A stretch of 64,000 nt of DNA from a virus, in the IMG/VR virus record IMGVR_UViG_3300048571_000088, positions 62,001-126,000 of that record; one strand, written 5' to 3'. The notes beneath the pieces were generated by a model, which was not told the origin of the DNA, did not search any database, and worked only from the letters and a program-made list of their open reading frames with translations. Positions 46,179 to 54,015 of the stretch are shown here, piece after piece. Position numbers and translations under genes: made by a program. The first letter of the stretch is position 1; each line of letters begins with the position of its first letter.

Positions 46179-49100
46179 TTAAGGTTTAATTGCTACCGCT
46201 GCATTCAAGAGATACGCTTGAATGCTTTGGTTAACAACTACCTCAGGTCTTGACATCAGCTCAGTCACGTCACCGATCTTCGATACCTTATTCAGGTTAC
46301 CAAAGACCAGCTCCATGGCATCTACGTTGACTTTTGCATCATGCCCAACAGCAGCAAGTGCATGTACCATCAACGTAAGGATGATGATGTCCATCCCTTT
46401 GGCAGAAACGTTATACTCTTTCTGCAATTCCGCCGAGTAGAACATCTTCTCGAACGAAATCTGATAAGCTTCGCGCAAGCTTACAACTTCTGCTACCTTT
46501 TCAGATAACATTTTAGCTTGACGTTGCTTAATTACAGTGAGTAACGCTCCTGCATTATTGGCAAGGAGTTCCTCGGAATCCCATGCATACATTTGTACCC
46601 AAGCTTTCGCTTCAGCTTCAGTATACACAGGGGCGATACGGGCACAACTTTGGGGTGACATTACCTTCGCCAACATCTTGGCTGCCATCTCCCCAATTGC
46701 CCGTTTGATTCGATCCATCGAATCGCTTTGGGTTGCTCCACCCTGCAGATTTACCAGTGAGCGTACAACAGCCTTCACTAGTTTATCATACACATGTGCC
46801 ATACCAGCCACATTCTTACGGATACCTACCCGCATCAGCATAGTTGCTGGCAGATAGGAACCCGAAAGGAGCACCTCTTTTACAACTTTACGTGCCAAGT
46901 CCTCACGGCTCTGCGTCAATTGTTGCGCATGGGTGAAGAGTCCGACGTTACCACGTGCCAGACCAGCCTTTACAACAGCCTTGGTGATGTCTTCCCATGT
47001 ATGCAACACATGGGTAACCACTTTCGGCACCAATGGTGTCCACAAACCTTCCAATTCCGCTTTCACGAAATCAATGGTAGCTTGAGCCACTGGGTTGACA
47101 CTTTCGTCCAACGGTGCATCTTGTTGAACGACCTTACCAAGCCCATCCTTCAGAATAGACTTGTTTGGAACAAGGTAGACGCTACCTGTGTCCCCGTCAC
47201 CGTCATCCTGCCCATGCAATACGAACATTGCATTGTGCAGTTGTGCAGTACCCATCAAGATTGCATCTAAAGAAGACTGAACCTTGTTTCGCACTACCCA
47301 CACACGGCGAACAGCATTGGCCATGATGGTTGGAGGCTTGGCGAACACCGCACCAACACCTGAAGAGTAGCTCTTGCAGGCGCTGTGGTACTGCTCATCA
47401 AGCACAGGAGATGCAACTTCACCGTACCCGAGACTCCACGACGAGACGATCAGACCCGTCGACCCGTGGGCATGAACCTGCCCAAGTTGCTTGCCAAGAA
47501 CACTGTTCCGACATTCCAAGATACTCTCTTTCAAGATACCCCAGACTGTCTCTGTTCTTCCTGAAGCGTCGATAGTGGTAGTGTACCACACCGCCTCAAG
47601 TATGGCAGCAAGCAGACCTTGCGTTTTGATCAGAGTGCCTTTGTTGGACACACTGACCAGTTTTTCCAATACCTTGGTACCAGGGAAGATCATCTCAGTC
47701 CCGTCTGGGAACTGAAGATTTGCCCACTCGGCATCACCAAGTTGGAACAACTGCGCAATGACAATCTCGCCATGCAGGGTCATTCCATGGTCACGCTCCA
47801 ACCAGTTCTTTTCCTTACGAACTTCGTGAAGCGTGTTTACCATATCTTCCATATTAACATCGAAGATGTCTTTACGGTCGATGGTGCCCGGGTGTAGCAA
47901 CTTGAAAGCCAGTTGCAGTTGCTCAACATCAGCTCCTGCTTTCTCACCTTCAAGTACAGCATTTACAAATGCTTCAGCTTGGTCAGTACCATAGTTGGAG
48001 CTGATAGACTGAAGCATTTGTACGTTAGTTTTGACGCTAACGTTTTTACGACGGATTTCTCCGGCTCCAACTAACTCTAGCAGGCTTTCTGCTAGAGTTA
48101 TTCCTCTTTGCTGCGACAACGCAAAGGCTCGTTTTGTAACCGAACCCTTGTTTGCAAGGCCAGTGCAACGATGCACAGCAACTTGACAGAACGACTCAAA
48201 CCCTACCGATTCTTCTGGTACGAGTTCGAACACTGCGCAAGCTGCTGACTCAGTGATGCGGTAATCAGCATCACGTACTATCGCAACAGAGATAACATCT
48301 CCATTGGTCAGTGTTGCATCTTGCCACGGAAGGCTGGCTTTTGACGCAGCAGCTTTCACCGCTGTGTACGGCAGAATGACAATGTTAGTGTCACACTCCA
48401 TCGTCAACAACTCAGCCACCACATCAGCTTCGCGGATCAATGGATCAACCACATCTTCCACGTAGGCTAGACCAACCTTCTGACCCAGCACAGCAAACCC
48501 AACACAGCGAACTGCACCGAATTGATGCCAAGCGTGGGTGTTGAAGCCACCTGAGCCGATTGCACCACTAGCTTCAACCGCCTTGACGGTCTCTGCTTGG
48601 TACTGGCCTCGCTTGGTGCTATCTAAAGCGTACACCACCGTTGTAGCAGTGAACGGGATAGTACCATCATCCGTCGTGCCTTTCACTTGCTTCGATAGAC
48701 GAGCAATCAGTTTTTCAACCGACTCTGCCGAAACAATCCCATCTGCATCTGGTGCTGCGAATACGTTCGCTTTCCGGATATACGAATCCAGTTTTTGAAC
48801 GTACCCATGCTTTTCATGATTTTCAGCATGAAGGCTTGCACCGAAGCCTTTCTTACTGAGAGTCTCTGTTACAGCAGACTCTCCTTCATTCCAGATACCT
48901 TTCAGGACAGTTCCTGTTGGGCCATCTAGAACAACACACATGGCAGGATTAGCTCTTAATCCTGCCAGTTCCACACCGGCCTTATGCGCTAACAGAGCGT
49001 CAATAACGACTCCATTTTTGCTAGGCTGTGCGTTTTTGTCCAGCACAATGATCTGCTCTTTTTCAGCGATCAGGATAAGTTTGGTCATCTTTTCGACAGG

Positions 49101-49613
49101 CAAGATGACCCCAGCCTTCTTGCTATCCTTCCTTACGACCCGCAGATTGAATCCGTTAGGATGCCCGATGTGGAAGTCCCAGACAGACTTGTGTTGCTCA
49201 AGCCCTGCTTCTGGTTGGAGCAACTGCATAGCAGCAAGGAGGATCTGTGGCAACGCTGTTTCCAGCTCTAACGGCAACCCCAAAGCTAGCGACTCACCAG
49301 CTTTCACTGATTCCCATGCCTGTCTCAGAGGTGTCTTGATGTAACGTTTCTCTCCTTTTAGTCCAAGAGTTGTTGCACGATCTTGGAGCAGACTACGAAC
49401 CCGGATACGACAGGCATTCCGAAGCGATACAACTTGCTCCGATTGCGTACCCAGGTTCTGGGTGGTTGTGACCAACTCAGCCAGGTTATGGCAATGAGTG
49501 ATCAATGATACCAAAGCCCGGTTACGGTCTTCTGCCGCTGTATCGTGAGACGTTGTCTCATCGATGTAAGCGACCAGAGCCTCGAGGGTCTTGATGTTGG
49601 TGTTAGTAGTCAT
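46179..49613 (-). CDS. putative single-chain DPBB RNA polymerase, 1144 aa
   Basis: Residues 801-812 read GQDDGDGDTGSV, a D-x-D-G-D triad (D804, D806, D808) as in two-barrel RNA polymerases. About 40 residues before it, AKPPTIMANAVRRVWVVRN parallels the NRAPTLHR element and also the RHPCLWMS...LRVWSR region of the 13696-14949 protein. Residues 484-493, TGLANKGSVTK, parallel TGLKGVTK of 15004-17184 (the KG loop of the first barrel). Order and spacing (about 320 residues) suit a single-chain enzyme of YonO type. It is larger and more G+C-rich than the split pair. Without a structural search the call stays tentative. Confidence 0.52.
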   Translation of the reverse strand: MTTNTNIKTLEALVAYIDETTSHDTAAEDRNRALVSLITHCHNLAELVTTTQNLGTQSEQVVSLRNACRIRVRSLLQDRATTLGLKGEKRYIKTPLRQAWESVKAGESLALGLPLELETALPQILLAAMQLLQPEAGLEQHKSVWDFHIGHPNGFNLRVVRKDSKKAGVILPVEKMTKLILIAEKEQIIVLDKNAQPSKNGVVIDALLAHKAGVELAGLRANPAMCVVLDGPTGTVLKGIWNEGESAVTETLSKKGFGASLHAENHEKHGYVQKLDSYIRKANVFAAPDADGIVSAESVEKLIARLSKQVKGTTDDGTIPFTATTVVYALDSTKRGQYQAETVKAVEASGAIGSGGFNTHAWHQFGAVRCVGFAVLGQKVGLAYVEDVVDPLIREADVVAELLTMECDTNIVILPYTAVKAAASKASLPWQDATLTNGDVISVAIVRDADYRITESAACAVFELVPEESVGFESFCQVAVHRCTGLANKGSVTKRAFALSQQRGITLAESLLELVGAGEIRRKNVSVKTNVQMLQSISSNYGTDQAEAFVNAVLEGEKAGADVEQLQLAFKLLHPGTIDRKDIFDVNMEDMVNTLHEVRKEKNWLERDHGMTLHGEIVIAQLFQLGDAEWANLQFPDGTEMIFPGTKVLEKLVSVSNKGTLIKTQGLLAAILEAVWYTTTIDASGRTETVWGILKESILECRNSVLGKQLGQVHAHGSTGLIVSSWSLGYGEVASPVLDEQYHSACKSYSSGVGAVFAKPPTIMANAVRRVWVVRNKVQSSLDAILMGTAQLHNAMFVLHGQDDGDGDTGSVYLVPNKSILKDGLGKVVQQDAPLDESVNPVAQATIDFVKAELEGLWTPLVPKVVTHVLHTWEDITKAVVKAGLARGNVGLFTHAQQLTQSREDLARKVVKEVLLSGSYLPATMLMRVGIRKNVAGMAHVYDKLVKAVVRSLVNLQGGATQSDSMDRIKRAIGEMAAKMLAKVMSPQSCARIAPVYTEAEAKAWVQMYAWDSEELLANNAGALLTVIKQRQAKMLSEKVAEVVSLREAYQISFEKMFYSAELQKEYNVSAKGMDIIILTLMVHALAAVGHDAKVNVDAMELVFGNLNKVSKIGDVTELMSRPEVVVNQSIQAYLLNAAVAIKP

Positions 49614-49656
49614 ATTGATATAACTAATTCTAACTGGTTTCTAACTACGACCAAGC

Positions 49657-50124
49657 TTACGCTTGAGCCGTCGCAACCAGTTTTGCTGCTTTGCGAGCAG
49701 CGTGACGTGCACGGCGATCCGCTACACGAGCGGTCTTCCCTGTTACACGGACAACTGCTGTTGCAGGGAGGGTTGCAGCAGGAGCGGTCTTTGGAGCAGC
49801 TTTCGCCACTCCTTTCCCGGCCAGGAGCATCAGCCGCAGGGATGTTCTCCCTGCGACATAACTAGCCTGAACATTGGCACGACGGCGTGCCTCTTTGGCT
49901 AGCCGACCTTGCCGAGCTGTTTCCAGCTCTTGTTTCGTGGCAAGGTGAGCACGAAGCTCTGCTTTGGCCTCGGCCAAAGCCAACGCGTTGGAGGCACGGG
50001 TTTCAACCCAACGGCTCACGCCGTAGCCAGGCTTCACGTTCAAGGAGGCAACGCGTGCCTCCAGGGTCGAGATTTGTGTCTCACGGCTTACGCCGTGAGC
50101 TGGCCGTGATTTGATTGCCTTCAT
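49657..50124 (-). CDS. basic coiled-coil protein, 155 aa
   Basis: Ala/Arg/Lys-rich and mostly helical. Two related segments (HGVSRETQ..LEARV and YGVSRWVETR..ALA) suggest an internal repeat. The C-terminal third (ADRRARHAARKAAKLVA) is histone-H1-like. It probably binds DNA or RNA. The DNA holds two CGGCTYACGCCG palindromes. It lies upstream of the 1144-aa gene and downstream of the hammerhead ribozyme, in one transcription unit. Confidence 0.65.
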   Translation of the reverse strand: MKAIKSRPAHGVSRETQISTLEARVASLNVKPGYGVSRWVETRASNALALAEAKAELRAHLATKQELETARQGRLAKEARRRANVQASYVAGRTSLRLMLLAGKGVAKAAPKTAPAATLPATAVVRVTGKTARVADRRARHAARKAAKLVATAQA

Positions 50125-50282
50125 GATTTATCTCCTGTATGGATAGGCTCATTACACCTACTCTGCCTAGTACAGAGAAAAGAGGGAATAACTAGAATGT
50201 ACAGCAGGGTACTTAAACCCATGTAGACCTGTGCTACATACACACCTTTCTTTTATTAAATAGTGAGTAAAGGATCTCACTA

Positions 50283-50333
50283 GCTGTTTCGTCCTTTTGG
50301 ACTCATCAGTGTTACCTCACAGTAACAGACAGC
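50283..50333 (-). ncRNA. type III hammerhead ribozyme
   Basis: On the minus strand all core elements are present in order: stem III GCTGT, cleavage base C (50328), stem I TGTTAC with loop TGTGAG and GTAACA, the conserved CTGATGA (50303-50309), stem II GTCC-AAAA-GGAC, then GAA (50288-50290) and ACAGC closing stem III. Stems are 5, 6 and 4 perfect pairs. Predicted self-cleavage is 3' of C at 50328, in the leader of the operon with the basic protein (49657) and the 1144-aa polymerase-like gene. Hammerhead motifs are known in some phage genomes; here the placement suggests 5' processing of that message. Confidence 0.9.
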
Positions 50334-50391
50334 AGCACACTATATTTTATATCCTGTGTGCTATAGGATAAGACAATGGAACGCTCAGCTC

Positions 50392-50580
50392 TTACAGAAC
50401 GTTCCACATACGCCGCAACTGCACCACCATGTTGAACTCAACCTGGCTCAAGCCTGGGAAAGTTGCACCGTCGCCCAGGCGTACAACTTCCACGACGGTG
50501 CAACCACATGGCACGAATGCCATGTCTGCGACTTCCAGGACAACGAACCCTTGCTTATCCAGCATATTCATACGATCCAT
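50392..50580 (-). CDS. small protein, 62 aa
   Basis: ATG with AAGGAGAATATC upstream. Beta-rich with a central CGC motif (FVPCGCTVVEVVRLG). It is the most upstream gene of the minus-strand transcript that carries the hammerhead. Function unknown. Confidence 0.62.
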   Translation of the reverse strand: MDRMNMLDKQGFVVLEVADMAFVPCGCTVVEVVRLGDGATFPGLSQVEFNMVVQLRRMWNVL

Positions 50581-50777
50581 GATATTCTCCTTAAAGACAG
50601 GCTCATTACACCTGTTGGTATATGTACAAGGGCTAACCTATATACATATACCATTACTGCCTAGTACAGTAGATAATAACTAGGATGACTACCTTGTATA
50701 TACGTCCTACTGATAGGGTGGAGGGTGCTTAGATGCCACCCCATACCATAACCATATAGTACTCTTATATACATCTA

Positions 50778-50928
50778 GTCAGCTTGATAGGAATGAATAA
50801 AAAAGTCAGCTTGATAGGAATGAATAAAAAAGTCAGCTTGATAGGAATGAATAAAAAAGTCAGCTTGATAGGAATGAATAAAAAAGTCAGCTTGATAGGA
50901 ATGAATAAAAAAGTCAGCTTGATAGGAA
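50778..50928 (+). repeat. 27-nt tandem repeat array, 5.6 copies
   Basis: The unit GTCAGCTTGATAGGAATGAA + TAAAAAA is repeated exactly five times, with a sixth partial copy. Because 27 is divisible by three, the array encodes (MNKKVSLIG)n on the plus strand, but no good RBS precedes it, so an iteron-like protein-binding array (replication origin or packaging) is more likely. Identical copies imply recent expansion. Confidence 0.85.
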
Positions 50929-51018
50929 CTTACTACCATTACCTACCCCCGGGGGTGCGCAAACAACACTATCAATAAAATATAGACACACTTCCAAAAA
51001 TTAAAAATATATATTTTA

Positions 51019-51048
51019 TGGACTAATAGCATCATTTTATGTTATAAT
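51019..51048 (+). promoter_or_regulatory. promoter for the rightward late region
   Basis: TGGACT (51019-51024), 18-nt spacer, TATAAT (51043-51048). The -10 is consensus. It precedes the first rightward gene by about 70 nt. Confidence 0.6.
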
Positions 51049-51120
51049 AGAGTGTGCATGATTGAGGCATATTATTATTCTTTATCATGTATTAATTTAT
51101 ATTATATAAGAGTAAGAGAT

Positions 51121-51330
51121 ATGAGTATATTTACAGATGCTGCTGTTGTAGGAACAATTGTTGGTGGTAGTACTTTATTAGGTGTTACTACCGAAGCTGT
51201 ATTACATCCTACTAATGGTGATGATAAAGATTTTAGTAATACTATAGAATCTTCTGCTGAAGTTGGATTAGGATTAGGGCTTGCGTACCTTGGTATTAAG
51301 TATCGGAAAATTAGGTGCGAAAAAGTTTAA
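51121..51330 (+). CDS. small Gly-rich membrane-associated protein, possibly frameshifted
   Basis: From ATG 51121: MSIFTDAAVVGTIVGGSTLL, then a Gly/Ala/Leu segment (GLGLGLAYLGIKY). The frame ends at 51330, but a +1 frame from about 51305 to 51424 continues with IGKLGAKKFNAAMESRGMSS, which looks like a natural C-terminus. A 1-nt indel or frameshift may split one gene of about 100 residues. Function unknown. Confidence 0.5.
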   Translation: MSIFTDAAVVGTIVGGSTLLGVTTEAVLHPTNGDDKDFSNTIESSAEVGLGLGLAYLGIKYRKIRCEKV

Positions 51331-51494
51331 TGCTGCTATGGAAAGTAGAGGTATGTCTAGTGCTGAGAGGTTCACTCAAGGTGCTACTACAGGCACTCCT
51401 ACTAGAGTCACACCTTATCCTTAGATTATTTCTTATCTTATGTGTATAGATTTTCAAATATCGTTTACATTTATAAGAGGTTTTAAGATTACAT

Positions 51495-51812
51495 ATGAAT
51501 ATAAATAAAGACGAACCGGACACTAGTGTTAAGTTTAAGTTAGGCTCTTCTATTCCTTTTGGTACTTTAATAACTATTATTATTCAGACTATTATTATTA
51601 TTGCTACTACTGTTGGTGTATTTAGTACGTATATGGGTAAGATAGATAAGTTAGCTGATGACCAAGAGATTATAAGAAAAGAACTACAAATAATGAGAAC
51701 TGAAGTTATTACTAGAAATGAAGCTTCTGTTCAGTTTACTTTTATTAATGATCAGTTACGTAGACAAGATGGTGAAATTAGAGATTTACAATCTCAGGTC
51801 TATACTAAGTAA
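51495..51812 (+). CDS. membrane-anchored coiled-coil protein, 105 aa
   Basis: One hydrophobic segment (about residues 25-48, TIIIIATTVGVFSTYMG) is followed by a coiled coil (KLADDQEIIRKELQIMRTEV and DQLRRQDGEIRDLQ). The layout is that of an inner-membrane-anchored spanin or a small structural anchor. It lies just before the late tail genes. Confidence 0.65.
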   Translation: MNINKDEPDTSVKFKLGSSIPFGTLITIIIQTIIIIATTVGVFSTYMGKIDKLADDQEIIRKELQIMRTEVITRNEASVQFTFINDQLRRQDGEIRDLQSQVYTK

Positions 51813-51823
51813 GGAGAGATGGT

Positions 51824-51961
51824 GTGGGTGGAAAAGACTTATATACACCTAAAAATATATTTACAGTATTATTAACTATTGTCAGTATATTTTTACTTTC
51901 TTTTGGTATTATAGATGAAAAAGTATTTAAAGATATTATTATCTTTATCTACACAAATTAA
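51824..51961 (+). CDS. small one-span membrane protein, 45 aa
   Basis: GTG start 7 nt after AAGGAG. One hydrophobic span (IFTVLLTIVSIFLLSFGI) and an acidic/Lys tail (DEKVFKDIIIF). With the preceding coiled-coil protein it could form a small lysis set (holin-like), but this is only inferred from size and position. Confidence 0.5.
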   Translation: MGGKDLYTPKNIFTVLLTIVSIFLLSFGIIDEKVFKDIIIFIYTN

Positions 51962-51985
51962 ATTTATTTAAAAGGAAATAATATT

Positions 51986-52471
51986 ATGAATTTATTTACA
52001 GGTGCAAGTAAAGAAGCTCTTACGGCAGTAAAGAGCCTAGGAGGTGGACGAACAGGATTGGACGAAGCGGCTTTAAAAACCTACGATAAATCTTCGTTCT
52101 CAGATACTGCAGGACTATATGCTCACAACGCTATGGCAAATATTGCTTCTTCTAGTTGGAGCAAATCGATTGGCGCGGGCGCTGGTATCGGAGCAGTATG
52201 GGGAGGTGGTAGTGGGTACTTGGATGGTCAAGGAGTTCTTGGTTCTGCTGCAGCAGGTGCTTTCACTGGAGGTATGATGGGTGCTGGTGTACGCTTTGGT
52301 GCTGGTGCTTATGCAAAAAATGCTGCTTCTTTAGGAGCAGACAATGGATTTATGCATCAGTATGCAGACACAGTAGGAGGAAAGTCAGTAAAGAGATATG
52401 CAACTTCTCTTCAAGCAAATTCAGAACCAGGTGTAAACCCATTCAGTTGGGATAACTTCTTCGGAGCTTAA
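51986..52471 (+). CDS. Gly/Ala-rich hydrophobic protein, 161 aa
   Basis: Residues 60-115 form Gly-zipper-like helices (SIGAGAGIGAVWGGG, SAAAGAFTGGMMGAGVRF). Such helices pack in membranes or act as ejection/tail-internal proteins. It may be an internal virion protein. No specific family recognised. Confidence 0.65.
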   Translation: MNLFTGASKEALTAVKSLGGGRTGLDEAALKTYDKSSFSDTAGLYAHNAMANIASSSWSKSIGAGAGIGAVWGGGSGYLDGQGVLGSAAAGAFTGGMMGAGVRFGAGAYAKNAASLGADNGFMHQYADTVGGKSVKRYATSLQANSEPGVNPFSWDNFFGA

Positions 52472-52474
52472 ATA

Positions 52475-52765
52475 TTGATCACTATTGCAACTCTTAAGAA
52501 CGCTTGGTACTTTGTTGGATCTGTTTCTGTACCTCCAAATACTCTTGTCACTTGTGATGAAGTTCTATTTACAGTTTCACAACTAGAGCAATTACTTCAT
52601 AGTTTAAATAGTGACATCATAGCACTCACTTATACACATACTCAACAAGTTAAGAATACCCTTTTAACAAAGAAAGGGTATTTAAGTGAAAACAATTTTA
52701 GAAATATAAATGGAACTTCTGTGCTAGGCTACGGGTCTGTTTCACAATTAGGAGATGTTTCTTAG
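52475..52765 (+). CDS. stand-alone N-terminal 'tail-anchor' module, 96 aa
   Basis: TTG start. The first 45 residues (LITIATLKNAWYFVGSVSVP...LVTCDE) are homologous to the N-termini of 52765-54015 (VITIRTINKSWYFINTT) and 55254-58745 (MITITTINKSYYFINNT). The shared module suggests a common attachment domain; here it occurs with only a short tail. The stop overlaps the next GTG start. Confidence 0.68.
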   Translation: MITIATLKNAWYFVGSVSVPPNTLVTCDEVLFTVSQLEQLLHSLNSDIIALTYTHTQQVKNTLLTKKGYLSENNFRNINGTSVLGYGSVSQLGDVS

Positions 52766-54015
52766 TGATCACAATAAGAACAATTAACAAATCTTGGTAC
52801 TTTATTAACACTACAATGATCCGTCCAGATACTTCTGTTGTGTATGACGAGACATTACTAACTAGTATTCAAGCTAGAGATATAATTATTTCAGTAGAAT
52901 CTAATCGTCTTTTTGTAACTCCTACTGATCTTATTAAACTAGAAGTAATAAGAAATGGAGGTACTTCTTCAGGTGGGAATACAGGAGGGTCAGGTTCTGT
53001 TGCAGGTGTAAGTTTTGTAAACGGAAGACAAGGTAATGTAATCCTAGGGAAAACAGACGTAGGATTGTCATTTGTAGATAATACTTCAGACTTGAATAAA
53101 CCAATATCATCTTCCACTCAGAGTGCACTTAATTTAAAACAGGATGCTCTTACTTTAAAGACGATTAATTCTTTGTCTATTTTAGGTGCAGGTAATATTG
53201 ATATCTCTGGTACTCCTGCTTCTGTCACTCCATTAGTTTCTAGTGGTTCTGGCGTAACAGGAACTTCAAGTAAGTTTGCAAGAGAAGATCATAAGCATCC
53301 AATTACACCAATCTCATCAGATCTTACTAACTTACTATCATACGGTACTGATGGACTGTATAGAATGCTCCCTGAGATATATCTTAGTAATGGACCTATT
53401 ACTGGTTCTGCAGCTTCTAATTATAAGATCGGGCTTGACACTTTAAATCAAACCTTATACTACAAGAATTCAGGTAATTGGGCGAAAGCACCTATTAGTG
53501 TTGATATTTCTTTTACAGTCTCCGATCACTCTGCAAGTCTGCCTGGTGTGCTGCCTCTTAGTGCTCCAGTCACACCTTCAGTAGGAGATGTGCATCTTGA
53601 GATATATTCTACAAACTTGATATATTGGATTAGGGGTGCTACCTCTTGGGTTCAGGGTCCTGTATTACTTACTAATCCAAATGGCGCTGTGACAGTCTCA
53701 CCTGCCTCTACAAATACAGTAGGTTCAGTAGGTATTTCTAACTTATACGCCAGACAAGATCATAAACATCCTGCCCAAGGAATATCTTCAGATAATCTCA
53801 ATGAAATTACTGTAGGTTCGGATGGACTACATTACTTTAAGGCAAAGACGTATGTATACGAATATGCAGACTTAGGTACATTACAAGCAACGCCGTCACA
53901 ATATAAAAAGTATGGTGTGATTTACATTACAACTGATACTGACACTATTTATCGTTGGGATGGAACTAATTTTAAACAACTAACTAAAAATATAATTGAT
54001 GGAGGGGGTGCTTAA
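52765..54015 (+). CDS. tail-fibre/needle-type protein, 416 aa
   Basis: GTG start overlapping the previous stop. The shared N-terminal module (residues 1-45) is followed by fibre-like repeats: GLSFVDNTSDLNKPIS...TQSAL, an FAREDHKHP motif twice, and closing strands with YVYEYADLGTL. These 'VDNTSD.NKPIS..TQ.AL' repeats are typical of phage tail fibres and fold as triple beta-strand shafts. Likely a structural fibre component. Confidence 0.75.
   Translation: MITIRTINKSWYFINTTMIRPDTSVVYDETLLTSIQARDIIISVESNRLFVTPTDLIKLEVIRNGGTSSGGNTGGSGSVAGVSFVNGRQGNVILGKTDVGLSFVDNTSDLNKPISSSTQSALNLKQDALTLKTINSLSILGAGNIDISGTPASVTPLVSSGSGVTGTSSKFAREDHKHPITPISSDLTNLLSYGTDGLYRMLPEIYLSNGPITGSAASNYKIGLDTLNQTLYYKNSGNWAKAPISVDISFTVSDHSASLPGVLPLSAPVTPSVGDVHLEIYSTNLIYWIRGATSWVQGPVLLTNPNGAVTVSPASTNTVGSVGISNLYARQDHKHPAQGISSDNLNEITVGSDGLHYFKAKTYVYEYADLGTLQATPSQYKKYGVIYITTDTDTIYRWDGTNFKQLTKNIIDGGGA

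Larger units (their letters stand above)
50581..51120. other. 540-nt divergent spacer (hairpin, tandem array, promoter)
   Basis: Between the leftward early genes and the rightward late region. It contains a hairpin (GGTATATGTA/TACATATACC, about 50619-50655), a 27-nt tandem array, a CCCCCGGGGG palindrome (50945-50954) and a promoter near 51019-51048. No convincing gene apart from a repeat-encoded frame. Confidence 0.6.

Noticed and set aside
46222-49344. Several long plus-strand open frames opposite the 1144-aa gene
   Set aside because: They are antisense to a gene with strong coding signs, lack RBSs and have no recognisable features.
49545-50114. Plus-strand frames opposite 49657-50124
   Set aside because: Antisense shadows of a G+C-richer gene, no RBS.
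50784-50978. Frame of MNKKVSLIG repeats
   Set aside because: It arises from the 27-nt repeats, starts with TTG without an RBS and ends in unrelated sequence. Listed as a repeat rather than a gene.
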